64,000 bases of DNA from Cyclina sinensis (Eukaryota > Mollusca > Bivalvia > Venerida > Veneridae): positions 16,142,136 to 16,206,135 of the forward strand of contig JAAONU010000011.1 in assembly GCA_012932295.1 (NCBI GenBank), given 5' to 3'. The notes beneath the pieces were generated by a model. It ran no database searches. It had not been told where the DNA came from and saw only the letters and a program-made list of their open reading frames with translations. The position numbers and the translations under genes are program-made. The first letter of the stretch is position 1; each line of letters opens with the position of its first letter. Shown here piece by piece: positions 1 through 13,002 of the stretch.

Positions 1-3000
1 AAAAAATTGAAGGAGCAGGCTTTTTTATTTTTGTTTGTTTGATATTTCTATCTTTTTTTTTGGGTTATAATAAACTTTCAATATCACTATTCAAATATTA
101 TCAAGGAGTAAGTATTCAAATGATTGTTAAGTTAACGATTAAAATAGGTAAAACTGCAATAATCAGTACTAAAATAAATATATGGGTTAATCTAGGCCTA
201 ATTTAGAGCATGGTGTTGTTTTAAATGAGAAAAGGTGAATGTTCTGGTTAACAGCTTACCTAGATCACTGCGAGCGATATGAATGTAGAAATTAAGACTA
301 CAACATCGACTTGGCATTGTCTCTTGTAGGGAAAATATTCAACAAAGTGACTTTGGCTATCTTGTGCGTGGAGGTATTTCTTTATATGTGATAGATTGAT
401 TGCACATAGTTCTTTGCCAAAGTGTATTGATGTAATGTACTTAATGTGTGTGGTATTCAGTGATTTGTAATTTATAAGAAATGAAATGAGAATAGTAAAA
501 ACCTAATGTTATTCTATTATGTTTCCAGCTTTCTACAACCCCTAGACAAGGCTTTCATGTTGTCTTAGGATTCGATACTGAAATTACGCATGATCTAAAA
601 TCATTTTGGCTCGGAATTAACGAAAACAAAATAATTAAGCAAATTAGTTAAGAATAATTGCTATTCAGCTATAACAAAAAATAACCTATTAAGGTTGATA
701 TCTGAGATAATCGTCAACAACATTCTTGAGATAATGGACAACTTCATACGTCAATGTTTAGCTAACACCTGAAATCATTCTAAAGGGATTTGAAATTTCG
801 CAAGATCAGTTGGAAAACAAACAGTTAAGATACTTGATTAAAAAGGTTTATCATGTTTTGAAAAAGAATGAAATAAATAAAATGTAGCATATGACGCATT
901 GACTTCTTTCCACGAGGTTTGCTTTCATTTGAACTTAGTTTTTCAGTTAATGATACTGTAAAAGGCTTTTTTTAATGCTATCGACACTGCTTGTAGGTTA
1001 AGGTATGTAGACACGCGTCGATTATTACCCTCATGATATTAACGTTGTGGTTAAATACTTTCAGGTAATAATATCGTATCTGGAAATAATAAACTTTTAG
1101 AACGAAATCAAAAAATTAGTGCAAACACAGAGGTAATCAACAGAGCCATCGTGTTTTGTTTTGCTCCATATCATGTTTGTGACGCTGTCTTTTTGGATTT
1201 TTTAAGCAAAATAGGCAGGCATGTTGATTTCAACATGAATTCATTTTTATTTCACTGTTTTCAGATTTCTATACCCGTGTCTAAATTCTCATAGTAACGG
1301 GACTTTCTGGATATCGAAGCTGCCCTGCAGGTTATCAAAAAAGCTATGTCTAGAACACGTGTAAGAACCCAGTCGTTTCGTGTTAAAGTTGCCTTAAGGT
1401 GAAATATCTTCCGAAATAAAAAAATGGAAGAAAAGCTATGAAGTATTAAGAAGATCCGGAGATTCTCAGGCATAGTCAGAATGTATGCGGTATTTTTTCT
1501 AATTTGTTAAGAACATTTTGACTGCTTACAGTAAATAGTTCATATCAAATCTGCCAAGTTTTGCACTATTTTACTGATGCTTTTGTAAATGAGAACGTGT
1601 AAAACAGAAGACAGCAACATTTACAGATTATGACCTTCGAACTGTATCCTTTACCGATGTATGAAATACTAAGTATGTCTACATTTAATATACATGAATT
1701 CATTCTTTCACATATAATCTGAATTATCTGATTTTGTATAATTTAGGTTTTACAAAAATGGCCTTCATGAAGTTTCTCAATTATTTCATGTTAGGCATGA
1801 GATTGAGGTAATGTAATAAAATATATCGCACAAATAATTCATTATATTGAGTCAAATATGACAGTCATTTAGATAACGTTTTGCAGTCAGAGGGTTTCTT
1901 TGTACAAATTTTAATGAACAGTTAGTCAGATTTAAGCATTAAAAATAACTTCCTAGTACACTGTTTACTGCTCCTTTCATATTTGGTATTTTATTATTTC
2001 TTATTTGTTCAAAAATTATCTCTTTTAAAGTCTAATCTTTTCATATTTTGCAGCGTTGCAGCTTCAACTTTAATGAAAAATTAACAGTTTCAATTAATGT
2101 GATAACGCATGTCTTGTAAATTTAAGTGTCAGATTTTGTTAGATTTTCTGTATAGAGCCTGACTGTGTCAATAAAGCATTAAAAATCTCTCAATCTCGGA
2201 TTGTTGACGTAAAAGTTTGGTGTGCACAAAAACATTACTTTATCTTATAGATCTAAAAGTATATAATAATGATTTTGAATAATCGAGCACTCCTGTTGAT
2301 GTTTTATCAAAAAAATGGCGAGTAACTTAAAGGCTAGAATTCAATTATTGACTTCATTAAAATCATTAATTTCATATTTACGTCGGCTTATAATAGCGTT
2401 TGTAAACAAGTGATCATCATCCCGTTGAGCATCAAAAATTGATTTATGATGATGATAATAATCTAGAGGAAACACTTAATGAGGTGAATTTAAGGTTAAT
2501 GTTGTTCAAGTTATCGTCAATTCTTTACTTCCGTTTTGATGAAAGAAAAGGGAAAAAGGTTTGATAGCTGATTTTTGACGTTTCCTTCGACGTACCGTCT
2601 AAGTTAGTTGTTTAACCTTCAGTATGCATTACAAATATTCATGAAAAAAATTAAAGGAAAGTGATTCGATAATTGCGTAGCGCATAAACCTTTAATGAAT
2701 TTGAGCGTAAATGTAATATATGTAATAGAGTGGGATTTTGTCCGTGTGGGGTTCTGTCTAACAATCTACTGTGTAACGTATGGTTTTTTGTAGTGTAAAC
2801 AAACTAGAAAAATCTTCTCTTATTTCCATGCAGGAAATCTATGTTTAAATGTTGTGAGGAAGGTTTCAAAACGAGGTGGGACAGACTTTAGACCAAATTC
2901 GTTACATTATTGAACTTGATTTTTTTCACCATTTGATTTGTTTGTTTTACTCTTCCGAAGAAGATCAAATTACATGATATTTACAATAAATAACATCAAA

Positions 3001-3329
3001 TAAATTCAGCTAACATTACCACTTCTCTTTGACTTCCCTGACTGAAAACAGACTGACAAGAACCGGAAACGTAGTAAATTTGCTAGTCTGGTTCCCGGTC
3101 TCAAGTGGTAATATGCTTGTTTACCGTTTGCATCATGTGTTCGACGCGGATGTAGACATTTATCATCCGATCAAAACAATTGTTTTAGTGTTTTAATACT
3201 GAATATTGCATTTTTGCGCTAAAAATATTAGCATGTATTGATTTAGTATTATTTAAACAGAAATAAAAAGCTTTTACCTCAAACAGCATGTGAGAAAATT
3301 TGGGATTATATTGACCGATTCACGCTTGA
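1..3329. other. Gene-poor AT-rich sequence
   Basis: No coding exon, RNA gene or clear repeat was recognised here. Open frames are short and have no family resemblance. The only local structure noted is a loose inverted pair near the right end, ATTACCACTT (about 3015-3024) and AAGTGGTAAT (about 3103-3112), about 100 bp in total. This could be a decayed small palindromic element. Confidence 0.5.
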
Positions 3330-5018
3330 AAAAAAGTAGTTTCCGTAATCACTCTAACAAGTATTTTTTCTAAAATATTTTCTGTTCTTATTGATAATAG
3401 ATTACATAAATGGTCTGATAATAATAATATTTTATATGATGTACAATTTGGTTTTAGCAAGGGCAAAAGTACTGTTGATTGTGTTTTTGTTTTGATTAGT
3501 ATCATAAGTAAAATTTGGAATTTTGAAAAGAAAAAGCTTTATTTAGCCTTCGTTGATTTTAAAAAAGCGTTTGATGTTGTATATCGAAATGGAATTTGGT
3601 TTAAATTGATGTCAATTGGTGCATCTACAAAAGTTATAAATATTCTCAAGAAAATATACGAAAATGTTAAAGCCTGTGTTCGCATTAACAGATGCTTGAC
3701 TGATTATTTTGAAACATATTTGGGTGTTAAACAGGGAGAGCCATTATCGCCGTTATTATTTTTGTTTTTTTCAAATGACATGAAAAATCATTTAGAGAAT
3801 GGATTGTTTGATGTATTTTCAATAGATGAATTACAAATATTTCTTCTGCTGTTTGCAGATGATACTGTCTTATTTTCATATTCTGTGAATGGATTGCAGT
3901 CACTATTAGATAAATTATATATTTATTGTAGAAATTGGGGTATTACTGTAAATACCAATAAAACAGTTGTAATGTTATGTAAAAACGGAAATAGAATTGA
4001 AAATTTTAATGTATATTATAACAATGAACGTTTAGATATTGTTAAGAATTTTGTATATCTAGGAGTAACCTTATCTTCAAATGGAAAATTTTTTCAAGCA
4101 CAGAAAGCTCTAGCCAAGCAAGCAAGCAGAGCGCTATTTTCTTTAAATTCTCTTTTTGATAAAGTAGATTTAAATAGTGCGGATAAATTAAAATTATTTG
4201 ACTCAATGGTTTTACCAATTTTGAATTACGGTTCTGAAATTTGGGGCTTCCATAAAGCACCAGATATTGAACAAATACATGTAAAATTTTTGAAACAAAT
4301 ATTAAATTTAAGACAACAAACTGTAAATGCAACTGTGTATGGAGAATTAGGTAGATACCCTCTTTATGTGTATAGAAAAATCCGAATTTTAAAATATCTG
4401 TATAAAATTCAGAGTAAATCTGATTCTTTATTATTTAAAGCTTTTAACATGAAAGATGAGTATGGAAATATTGTAAATAACTGGTCTTCCGATGTAAAAT
4501 CTCTGTTAGATAGCTTAGGTTGTACAAATATGTAGAATGTAAATATATCTAAGGATCAACTTCAGTATCTTATACAACGCGTAAAGGATCAATACATTCA
4601 GCAATGGTATAGTGATATCTATAATACATCAAAGTTAGATACTTATTGTATGATAAAATCAGCTTTTGTCGAAGAAAAATATGTAACATGTTTAACTAAT
4701 TCAAATTACCGTGCTGCATTAAGTAGATTTCGTTGTTCAGCGCATAATTTAATGATAGAGGAGGGTAGATATAGAGATATAGATAGAATTAATAGAATTT
4801 GTACATATTGTAATATGAACGCGATTGAAAATGAATATCACTTTTTACTTGTATGCCCGTTTCATAGAGATTTAAGATCTGAATGTTTACCAAAATATTA
4901 CTGTTCATGGCCTTCAATACAAAAGTTTAAATATATTATGAAATGTGATATAAAAAGTACGATTATAAACTTTTCAAAATATTTATTTCTTGCAAACAAA
5001 AGACGTACTAGTGTATAA
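3330..5018 (+). pseudogene. LINE ORF2 remnant: reverse transcriptase plus C-terminal CCHC-like domain, with one internal TAG
   Basis: The frame is open from just after a TGA at 3327 and reads ITLTSIFSKIFSVLIDNRL, then QFGFSKGKST, then the RT motifs FVDFKKAFD, GVKQGEPLSPLLF and FADD (about 3849-3875). It continues through a thumb-like region to a single in-frame TAG at 4533-4535. The same frame then resumes without a shift (NVNISKDQLQYLIQRVKDQ) through RFRCSAHNLMIEEGRY and a C-X2-C-X9-H-X4-C knuckle to the natural stop. The stop aligns near a tryptophan-containing stretch of the other LINE in this window, so TGG to TAG is a plausible single-transition origin. It lacks any start and the endonuclease, so it is not an autonomous gene. 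RT identity is certain; the clade within the CR1/L2-like group is not resolved. Confidence 0.85.
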
Positions 5019-5240
5019 TAGTAATGTATTACTAGCTAATCTGGTTGTTCGAAATTACAGTTTATTTAAATGTTGTCATACTTTTCTCATGTATATTGTA
5101 CATATATCACTACCATACAAATTTGTATTGGCAACAAACATGTACACATGTTTATGCCAAATAAAATTATTATTGATTATTGATCGTACAAAAATGCTGA
5201 AATACCGTATTGTATATTGTCTGTAGTTGTTCGCACCTCA
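3330..5240 (+). mobile_element. 5'-truncated APE-type LINE (non-LTR retrotransposon) copy
   Basis: A LINE fragment that begins inside the reverse transcriptase (RT) domain and runs through the C-terminal zinc-knuckle-like domain. After the last coding residue (stop near 5016-5018) comes an AT-rich 3' tail containing AATAAAATTATTATTGATTATTG-type sequence, typical of the simple-repeat tails of CR1/L2-like LINEs. ORF1, the endonuclease domain and the start of ORF2 are absent, which is the usual 5' truncation of LINE insertions. It is a different family from the LINE at 41274-46429, although the C-terminal domains are clearly related. The 3' limit is approximate. Confidence 0.85.
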
Positions 5241-7845
5241 CAACTAAAAAGAATGCACATAGTATAATGATGAATGTGAACGGACACAACATAATAAATA
5301 ATCTACATAATAAAAACTAAAACATAACAAAGAAAAAGTGGTCGATGTAAGATAGTTGAGGCGTTCCATATAATATACACACATATATACTTTTATTTTC
5401 AATATTATGGCGACACTTTGATAGCGTTGATTGAAGGAAATATTTAAATCATGTTTTAAGTGAAGTAAAGTGACCCTCAGATTCAATCTTGTGATCTTTC
5501 GTACCTTGTGTAGATCGTCTAGTGGCTTGAAGCATTTTATCCATGAAACGAATGCCTGTGGTTTTTGGTCCAACATTCAAAAACGGATATAATGTGAGCG
5601 CATGCATCAAGAGTGAATTTTAAGGAGAGTGGTCGAGGGGTTAGAGCGCCGGACTTCCGATCCAGAGGTTGCTGGTTCGAATCCCACCAGGATGAGAGTC
5701 GACAGTGACTTTCTGGATTCCTCACTTTCGGTAAGAGTACTGGTTTAAACTAAGAGTGAATGTGATAAGTTACGTGACGGCACACGAAAATTGAAATTCT
5801 AAATATAGGTTTTATACCGTTTGTCGTTTGAAACTGCCCATTTTTTACAATTACGCAATGTTGCACTGGATGGCATTGCGTCTGTAGATGGGTATTGATA
5901 GCCATAATACACACAGTTAAAATCAAATTCTTTGTCAATGACCATCTTTGAACGAGCTGCATTAAGTGCTCTTTCCTTCTCACTCAATCACGCTTCGATT
6001 GGAGTAGGACCCGATCCGATTTATACCGTGGTAGGTAACGTACCGATGGTAGAAGGCTAGTATCTTTTAAGGAATGAAGTCTGGGTAAACAGATCACCTC
6101 CATAACTGAAATAATTGATGACTACCTAAAGCTTGTTTGGATGCTACATAAATCAATTTTGTATTAAGAAAAGATTTTTCATGTTTTTCTCTTCGTTTTC
6201 TTTTGTTGAACAAGATACAACTGAAGTCGCTATATGCTGTCAGTTTTTGCAACTCTTCGCACGTTAAATTGTTACATAATACCATGTTATTAAGATGTTT
6301 GAGTTCTTCTCAACATGGTTTTTCTCATGAAACATTAAACAGATGAAAAAAGGACAAAGGAGTGTCTCAGGGTTGGAATACTTCCCATATCCTCTAAAAT
6401 CTCGTGCAAAACAACAAATCTAAACTCTGCTAATGCTTGTCTTATGATCACATAAACGCTAAAATATTCATAAATGTGAACTATTATTTGGACTAGTAAT
6501 AAGTCATCGAAGGGAGATTATCAAGTATTACATTTATAATACATCGATATATCGATTTGGATGGCAAGTAATTTTGCGTCCTAGTTCAGGACATGTGAGA
6601 AAGTAGACACTCCCTTTCCATTCCTTTTATTTTTTTTTCTTCCGTTTTAATGAAGGGTGATAGAACTGGCCATTGGCCTGCGCATTTACCTAATTAAGGG
6701 TCTTATTGTTACTCACTGTCCTTTCTCAATTATTCGTGTGACCAAACTTTTGTCATGTTGACTGCAAGTAGCGAAGGAAAATCAAGTTTGTTCAGAATAA
6801 AATAAGGATTGTTGTGAGCGCACTTCCTTAATTCATTGGGAAGACATGTATTGCACTGTCAAATGATAGTGAGAGTAAATTACTTGAATTTTACATATAC
6901 AACGAAAGGTTACAAAAGTTAAATCTGGGAAGCATATTAAAGACCTTCGCAATTTTATTCCAAAGAATCCAAATCCCTACGTGTCGTTTGCTTAAATAAG
7001 GTAATATTTAGTTTAAACCTACATTTGTTAACATTTACTTTTCGGATAAATGGCCATGCAGCTTGTGTGAACAAAACCCGGGGATGCAACTTAGGTCATG
7101 AAATAAAGGAAGGAGAGGATACGGTCAAAATCCACCAAGATTCTAGACTCTTAAAGATGACCGCTAGTATTAGCAAAAATTAATATTATGATATTCTTTT
7201 CGTTTTAAATTTGCATTAGTAGGAACTTGGACAATATCATTTGTTTAAGGGTAAAAAAAACAAAGTATGTTTTTCTTAGTTAATTACACTAAATCATAAC
7301 CATACGTGTTTATGGTGCTCACAAATAGCAAACAAAATTGACAGATAAGCTCGCTAAATAATGTTTCCTCTGTTGATCATTTTAGACCTACTTATATTTC
7401 ACTTAAAACAAAAGATCTCCATAAATGATAGGTAATGAAAACCCACTACTCTCTGAGCGGGAAGGGCATACACAATTGTCTTGTTTGTGGTTTTTGTTTG
7501 TATGTTTTCTTTTGCTTTTAAAGGTTTCAGGTCCTTATCCGTTTTAATCCAGTTTCATCTGCTGAACTCACTTTTTGTCGTAACTAATTTCTATACTTGA
7601 AGTTTTCTCTAACACAGCCTGGATATATCCAGCTCTTACGATTGAGACCCATCTAGCATCTGATACACATTGTGGGTGAAGAATTTTCCAATCTGTCACA
7701 ATCTACATGTGGTTTTCTAACAACTCTCAAATGAAATTATGTGCAAAGGCAGCGGTGTAATAAAAACAGTAAAAAAAGTATTTTCTAAAACCATCATTTC
7801 TTCATGATATGTCATTCAATTGTATCTTACGTAGGTACTGGAAAT
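5241..7845. other. Intergenic sequence with one SINE
   Basis: Apart from the SINE at 5622-5760, nothing coding is convincing here. The part nearest 7845 lies downstream of the minus-strand GPCR gene and probably includes its 3' UTR. I could not fix a polyadenylation site. Confidence 0.45.
5622..5760 (+). mobile_element. tRNA-derived SINE, copy 1
   Basis: The head resembles a tRNA gene: a box A-like GTGGTCGAGGGGTTAGAGCG, an anticodon-arm-like segment, and a box B GGTTCGAATCC, followed by CCACCA. After the head comes a non-tRNA body (cagtgactttctgg, ttcctcactttcgg, agtactggtt) that is also found after the tRNA-like head at 18963. The shared head plus shared body defines a SINE family rather than two tRNA genes. 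The T-stem is mispaired, so it is not a functional tRNA. Confidence 0.8.
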
Positions 7846-10486
7846 TCAGGATCTTCGGAAAAGTTTTCTATACATTTTTCGCACTTCAGTCCTGAAACGC
7901 GCATCAAAGAAGCCGTAGATGAAACAGTTCGCCATATTGTTGATATAGAAACACCAGACAAACGTATTGTAAAGTACCAGTTCAGTGAACGAGAGTTCGG
8001 CCAAAAATTCTTTTTTCATGAACGTTACAATTTTCAATGACAAATGAGGAATGTAGCTCAAAAAGAATACTGCCGTTATAACTAGAAACATTAAAGTAGT
8101 TTTTCTGCCTTTGTCAGACCGGGACTCCTGTTCCTTTTGGGTGAATTTTGGTGAACCAATCTGTTTCACTTTGGTTTTTGTTTCCCGTTTGTTTTCGCTG
8201 TCACTTTCATCACTGACGTATTTCAGTTTTTCCGGCTGCGAACATTTTTCATTTTCTTTCACTCGAATCTGATTTCCTGTGGAATCGGTTGTTCCAGAAG
8301 ACAGTTCTATGGTATCTGTCATCACTTTATAGCTTGACGAAGATTCCTGTGGGCGCTCTTTATTACTGTGGAGTGTTTTTCCGCTGTGCTTGGCAATGAC
8401 TCGCCAGATGAGTGTGTATAAAACGACAAGCACTATAAATGATACTACCACTACTAAAATCAAGACAGCATTGAAATATGCTTGGTATTTCTGAAAATTG
8501 TCTTTGTTCTCTGTATAACATCTAGAACCATTTATGTTCGGGTTTGAAGTTTGTACTGTGGCTTTGCCATACAGAACTGGGGCTGGCCAGGCTAGTAACA
8601 AGGACACGAAAAGAACTAGGAGACAGAACATTTTAGCCATCTTTTGTGATAGCTGTCGGCCAAACGGAACACATATTTTCCTATATCTGAAAAGCAAAAT
8701 AAAAAGTGCAAAAAAAAATAATGGAATACACGCCATGATCTTAAAACAACTGTAACTTAATCAGAGTGTTTCAAGACACAGCATTACATCCCTTTTCATG
8801 TACTGTCTGAAAGGATTGTCAGAGTCTGAGAAAGTAACTTTAAAACTCAAACTTTTCACATCACTACTAACTAAATATTCTATACGATCTGTACACAGCA
8901 AAGCGACAGTGATTTCAAGCAATTATTTTTTTCTATACTCATTCTTATCAGCGGAGTACTTATCAATTATCAATTTATCAACTTTTCGTAACACGTGTTT
9001 TGTTACCTGTAAACAATTTCAAACTGATTAACAACTTAAACATACTGATAACATTGAAAGCACACAGTGTTACCCGTTTAAACATAAAATATGAACTTTA
9101 TTGTAGACCCTTTCTGTCAGATTGCCAAATAGTACTACAATTCTTGTACCCATTGAAAGTAGAAATATGTCCATAGGACACTGACGTCCCCATTACTTGC
9201 GCCTGTCATACAGGTACCAGAGCAATATATGCATAGTATGTTTCTCAAAGTCAGTACAGTCATCTACTTGGTCATGTCTATTAACCCTATGAAGTTTCAA
9301 GAATCTAAGCGTTAGCGTTTGCCAGTCATTTATTGGAAATAATAAGTGGCCAATGTGACAGCGACCTTTGATCTAGTGACCTTTGATCTAGTGATCTCAA
9401 AATTAATACTGGTCATCTCCTCGTCATGCCAAATAACTTAATGAAGTGTTTTGTCAACCTAATTTTTGATCGGACAAAATAACGGGAACCCGTACGTGTT
9501 TATGGATATATAGACTTCCGGACGGCAGCAAGTGGGAGCATAATGATTTTAATTAAGATTTTTATAGATGTTATATCTTAACCATATATATTTTGTAAAG
9601 AAAACGCAACTAGCATTATTCTGTCAAACCTCTACGAACTTTTTGTGTTGTTTGCATCTATTTCGATCTCATTGGATATCGTAAGAGACAGGTTATAAAA
9701 ATGGAGATATTTTGAAAATATCCATAACTTAGTTTTATCAACTTGAGCCCTAGGCGTGTGTTGTATCGTCTAATCAGCTTGTCATGCAGTAACCTTAAAA
9801 TACAGGTGCTTTATATACGCTGTGTAATTTCTTCTGATATCTTTATTTCTCTTAATTAAGAATGAGGAAAAATGTATTTCATTAGAAATGACTGAGAAAA
9901 CTTCGCATTTATGATACAAGAATAAATAAAAAAAATACAAAACACTTTAAATGCTTTAAATAGTTTGCTGATTACAATACTTCTTAAGCAATTTTGTGAT
10001 GGGTTTTAATTTCAGTGCTTTGAAACTTCAATATTTCATAGAAAGAAAATGTCAGAAATAACTGAATTTTACTTTAAATATTTAACATTTTAATTACTAA
10101 AATAAAACGATTTAAATGATAATAAACTACACTCACCTGTCAGTCGCAATGACCAAAAGTGTCAAGGCCGAAGAGGTGCAGATAAAATAATTGATGAATC
10201 TGAGAATTTTACATGCTGAAGCGCTCGTGAAAGTCAATGGATTTCTCAGGTCAACAATAATAAACGGCATTCCAATAATACAAGTCAGAAAGTCCAAAAC
10301 CCCTAGCACCAGAATGAAAATCCTGTGGTTTGATGGTTTCATTCGAAATGCGTACACAAGAAGAACGTGCAAGTTTCCGACAATTCCAATCACCATAATG
10401 ATTGATACAAAAACGACACCTCCAACATACTGCTTCGCTTCTTCGTGATTTAAATCTTCTATCAAATTTGTTTCTATTTCATCCAT
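7846..10486 (-). CDS. Class A (rhodopsin-type) G-protein-coupled receptor, gene A
   Basis: A seven-helix plasma-membrane receptor of unknown ligand. Two coding exons, 10137-10486 and 7846-8686, are joined by a GT/AG intron (donor CAG|GTGAGT, acceptor TTTTCAG). They give 1191 nt, about 396 aa. The start is the ATG at 10484-10486 (context gaaaATGG). The phase-2 intron cuts the arginine of D-R-Y, so splicing restores DRYRKICVPFG at the end of TM3. Other marks are the TM1 G-N pair, TM2 LGVLD, a TM3 cysteine with a matching ECL2 cysteine (GSRCY), and TM4 W-P. TM6 reads FFLSYIPH instead of the usual C-W-x-P, and TM7 reads N-C-F-I-Y instead of N-P-x-x-Y. ICL3 is long and charged, rich in S/T/K. A paralogue lies 1 kb upstream in the same orientation. 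Peptide- or amine-type receptor is inference; class A membership is secure. Confidence 0.88.
9170..9545. repeat. Dispersed bivalve-type repeat in the GPCR A intron
   Basis: Two diverged units about 150 bp apart share 'ggtcatctcc/cttggtcatg ... taacttaatgaagt / taaccctatgaagt'. A short perfect duplication, gacctttgatctagt, lies between them. The right end reads acttccggacggcagcaagtgggagcataatg. The same style, with roughly 150-bp internal units and a fixed terminal tail, recurs elsewhere in the window. It lies wholly within the intron 8687-10136. Confidence 0.6.
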
Positions 10487-11500
10487 TTTCCTTTGTGTTT
10501 CTTCAGTTCAAAGATAACATATATTTTGAAACAGCCTTTTACCAAGTACCGTGTTTCAACGAATTCTTTATCGAAAAATGTGCATGAGCTTGTAAAATCC
10601 TCCTTATATAAATGGATAGGATTGCACACATTTTACGTCTTCAAGTAAACAAGAACCGTGCTCTCTGTTTAGCTTAAGGTCATGTGAATCGCGTAGCGTG
10701 TTTTGAAAATGTATCCAATCTAGTTTGAAAAGAACACGGAAGAGGAATAAGTGTTTCACTTATCCCATTAACTAAAGGTCTTCCCTTTATGGTATCTGTC
10801 ACATCCTTCTTCAAAAAATATTTTGTTGATGGTGTTCATTTTTAACATCAGTTTGGGAATCAGAAAGTTTGAGTGTAAATAGTTCACATTTAAAATAAGT
10901 CCGCGTCTTATTCATTAAATATTTCACTATAGACAGTCACTACAGACAGTGTGGGCATACTTGTGTTAATGAACAATACAAGCCTGAATCGTCAACTTAA
11001 AGTGCTCATTAAAGAGCACACATTGTAATTATACAAAAATAAAACATAAGCATGTAAATCAAGATCTATAGAAGGAGTGGTGTTCTAAGTGTTCTTGAGT
11101 AAACAGAAACAATGACCTGGAAATTGGCATAGTTCCTTTATCATCCATTAAAGAATGTAAGCTGTTTTGTATGAAAATATCTAACTGACGAATCTTAAAG
11201 TTTTGGTTACACAATCTTTGACAACTTGGATTTACAATCTCTGTTTAGTTTTATCAAATTACTTCTTACAACAAAAATTATCTTCTTCCTTTTGTTTTCT
11301 TCATTCCGTAATAAATGTATTTCCACTCTCGGATTTACTGACGCTAAATTTTATGTAAGATAAAAACATCCTGTTTAAAAAAGAACTTTACTGTTCAAGA
11401 TTAGTCGCTGCTAAATACCGCCAAAATTTCCACAACACGTTTCCGCTACAAAGCCTTACACACACAAAAAATAATAATCACCAAAAATCTCGCTTAAATT

Positions 11501-13002
11501 TCAGCCGCGACAAAACAATCTGTTGTATAAACGGTTAAGTTCTCGTCTAAAACGCGCATCAAAACATCCGTATATGAAGCAATTTGCCATGCTATTGATA
11601 AAGAAACACCAAATAAATGTGTTGTAAACAACTTTTTCCTCAAACGTTAAATTAGAAAGGAAATCTTTATTCATAAACGTGACAACTTTTAAGCAAAGAT
11701 GTGGGAAGTAACTTATAAAAAAAACGGACGTTAGTAGGAAGAACATCGCGGTTGTTTTCTTTCTTCTGTATAACGGGTCACGGAGACCCTTTCTAGTCTT
11801 CTGAATATTATTACCGCATGAGACAATATTTTCTGCTTCTGTTATGGTTTGTTCATTTCTTTCAGGTAAGATATTTATTTCACTGTCATTTCTACCTAGA
11901 GGAAGTTCGATTATGCTGATGTTCACTGAACTTGTTCCATTCTGTCCATATTTCATTCGACTGCGGCGCATAATTACTCGACATATCAATGTATACAGAA
12001 CAACAAGCACACAGAATGATGTACCTAAAATGAAGATTAGCCAAAAATTGAAGAAAAGTTGGTACTTTGGGTAGTTTTCTTCGTTTTCAGTGTAACATCG
12101 GGAGCCAGTTATATTCGGGTCAGAAGTTTGAACCTCGGCTATGCCGTAAAGAATGGGAGCTGGCCAAGACATAAGTAAGTCCAATAGCAGTATAACGAAA
12201 CACAGGAGCTTGGCGACCGCAAGTGTAATTTGCCTTCCGTGGGGAACACAGATTTTTCTGTACCTGAAACAAGATGTAGTATACCTTTAAGAAAGCAAAG
12301 AATTTCGTTAACATTGTGTTAAGTTATTTGTTTTTTTAAGAATATCGAAACTATCTTTACTATAAGACTGTCTTTAAAATTATTAATATGTTATTTAATC
12401 TCCCGAATAGTTTCAAGTTGATTTAAAATATGTTTACATTAGACAATCTATAATTATGTCTCTTTTCACACTGAAATAAAAATGGTCTAATAATATAGAG
12501 AGAAGTCATAATTGAACTCTCTACCTTGGCTTTATACCATAACGTTGTAAAAAAAAGAAACTATGAAATACTTGTAAAAACAACAACAACAGTTCTTTTC
12601 TCACATATAAAACATAGCAGCATTCAAGATAAAATTAACTCACCTGTCTATCGCAATGAGTACAAGTATCAAAGATGACGAAGTACATGTGAAATAGTTT
12701 GTAAATCTGAGTAGTTTACACACTGATGACACCGTGAAAGTGAGAGGATTTCTTAGGTCAAAAATAATGAATGGCATCCCAACCGTGCATGTTATAAAGT
12801 CCAGTACTCCCAGTACTAAAATAAAGATTCTGTGGTTTGACCGTTGGATTCGAAAGGTGTACACGAAAAGAACGTGCATGTTCCCAATTATTCCAACCAC
12901 CATGACTACAGTGACAAAAATCACACCTCCAAGGTACTGCTCGGCTTCCTTGCGGTTAAGCTCCACCAAAGATTCTTTTAAACTTGAATTCAACATAACC
13001 AT
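11501..13002 (-). CDS. Class A (rhodopsin-type) G-protein-coupled receptor, gene B
   Basis: Paralogue of the neighbouring receptor at 7846-10486. Exons 12644-13002 and 11501-12263 give 1122 nt, about 373 aa. The start is the ATG at 13000-13002 (context aaaccATGG); a slightly longer open frame upstream begins only with TTG. An N-S-S glycosylation site follows the start. The phase-2 intron again divides the DRY arginine, and splicing gives DRYRKICVPHG. Conserved elements are the TM1 G-N pair, the TM2 L-x-x-x-D, the TM3/ECL2 cysteines and the TM4 W-P-A-P. TM6 (FFISYFPH) and TM7 (N-C-F-I-Y-G-C-F-D-A-R-F-R) carry the same non-canonical changes as gene A. ICL3 is shorter than in gene A, and the intron is only 380 bp. 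Identical intron position and orientation indicate local tandem duplication. The ligand is not predictable from sequence. Confidence 0.88.

Noticed and set aside
1261..1473. 70-codon minus-strand open frame
   Set aside because: No start context, motif or splice-linked partner; its length is expected by chance.
4042..4332. Minus-strand open frame
   Set aside because: Antisense shadow of the LINE reverse transcriptase.
5622..5700. tRNA gene
   Set aside because: T-stem and anticodon-stem pairing are poor, and the tRNA-unrelated body is shared with a second copy, so it is a SINE.
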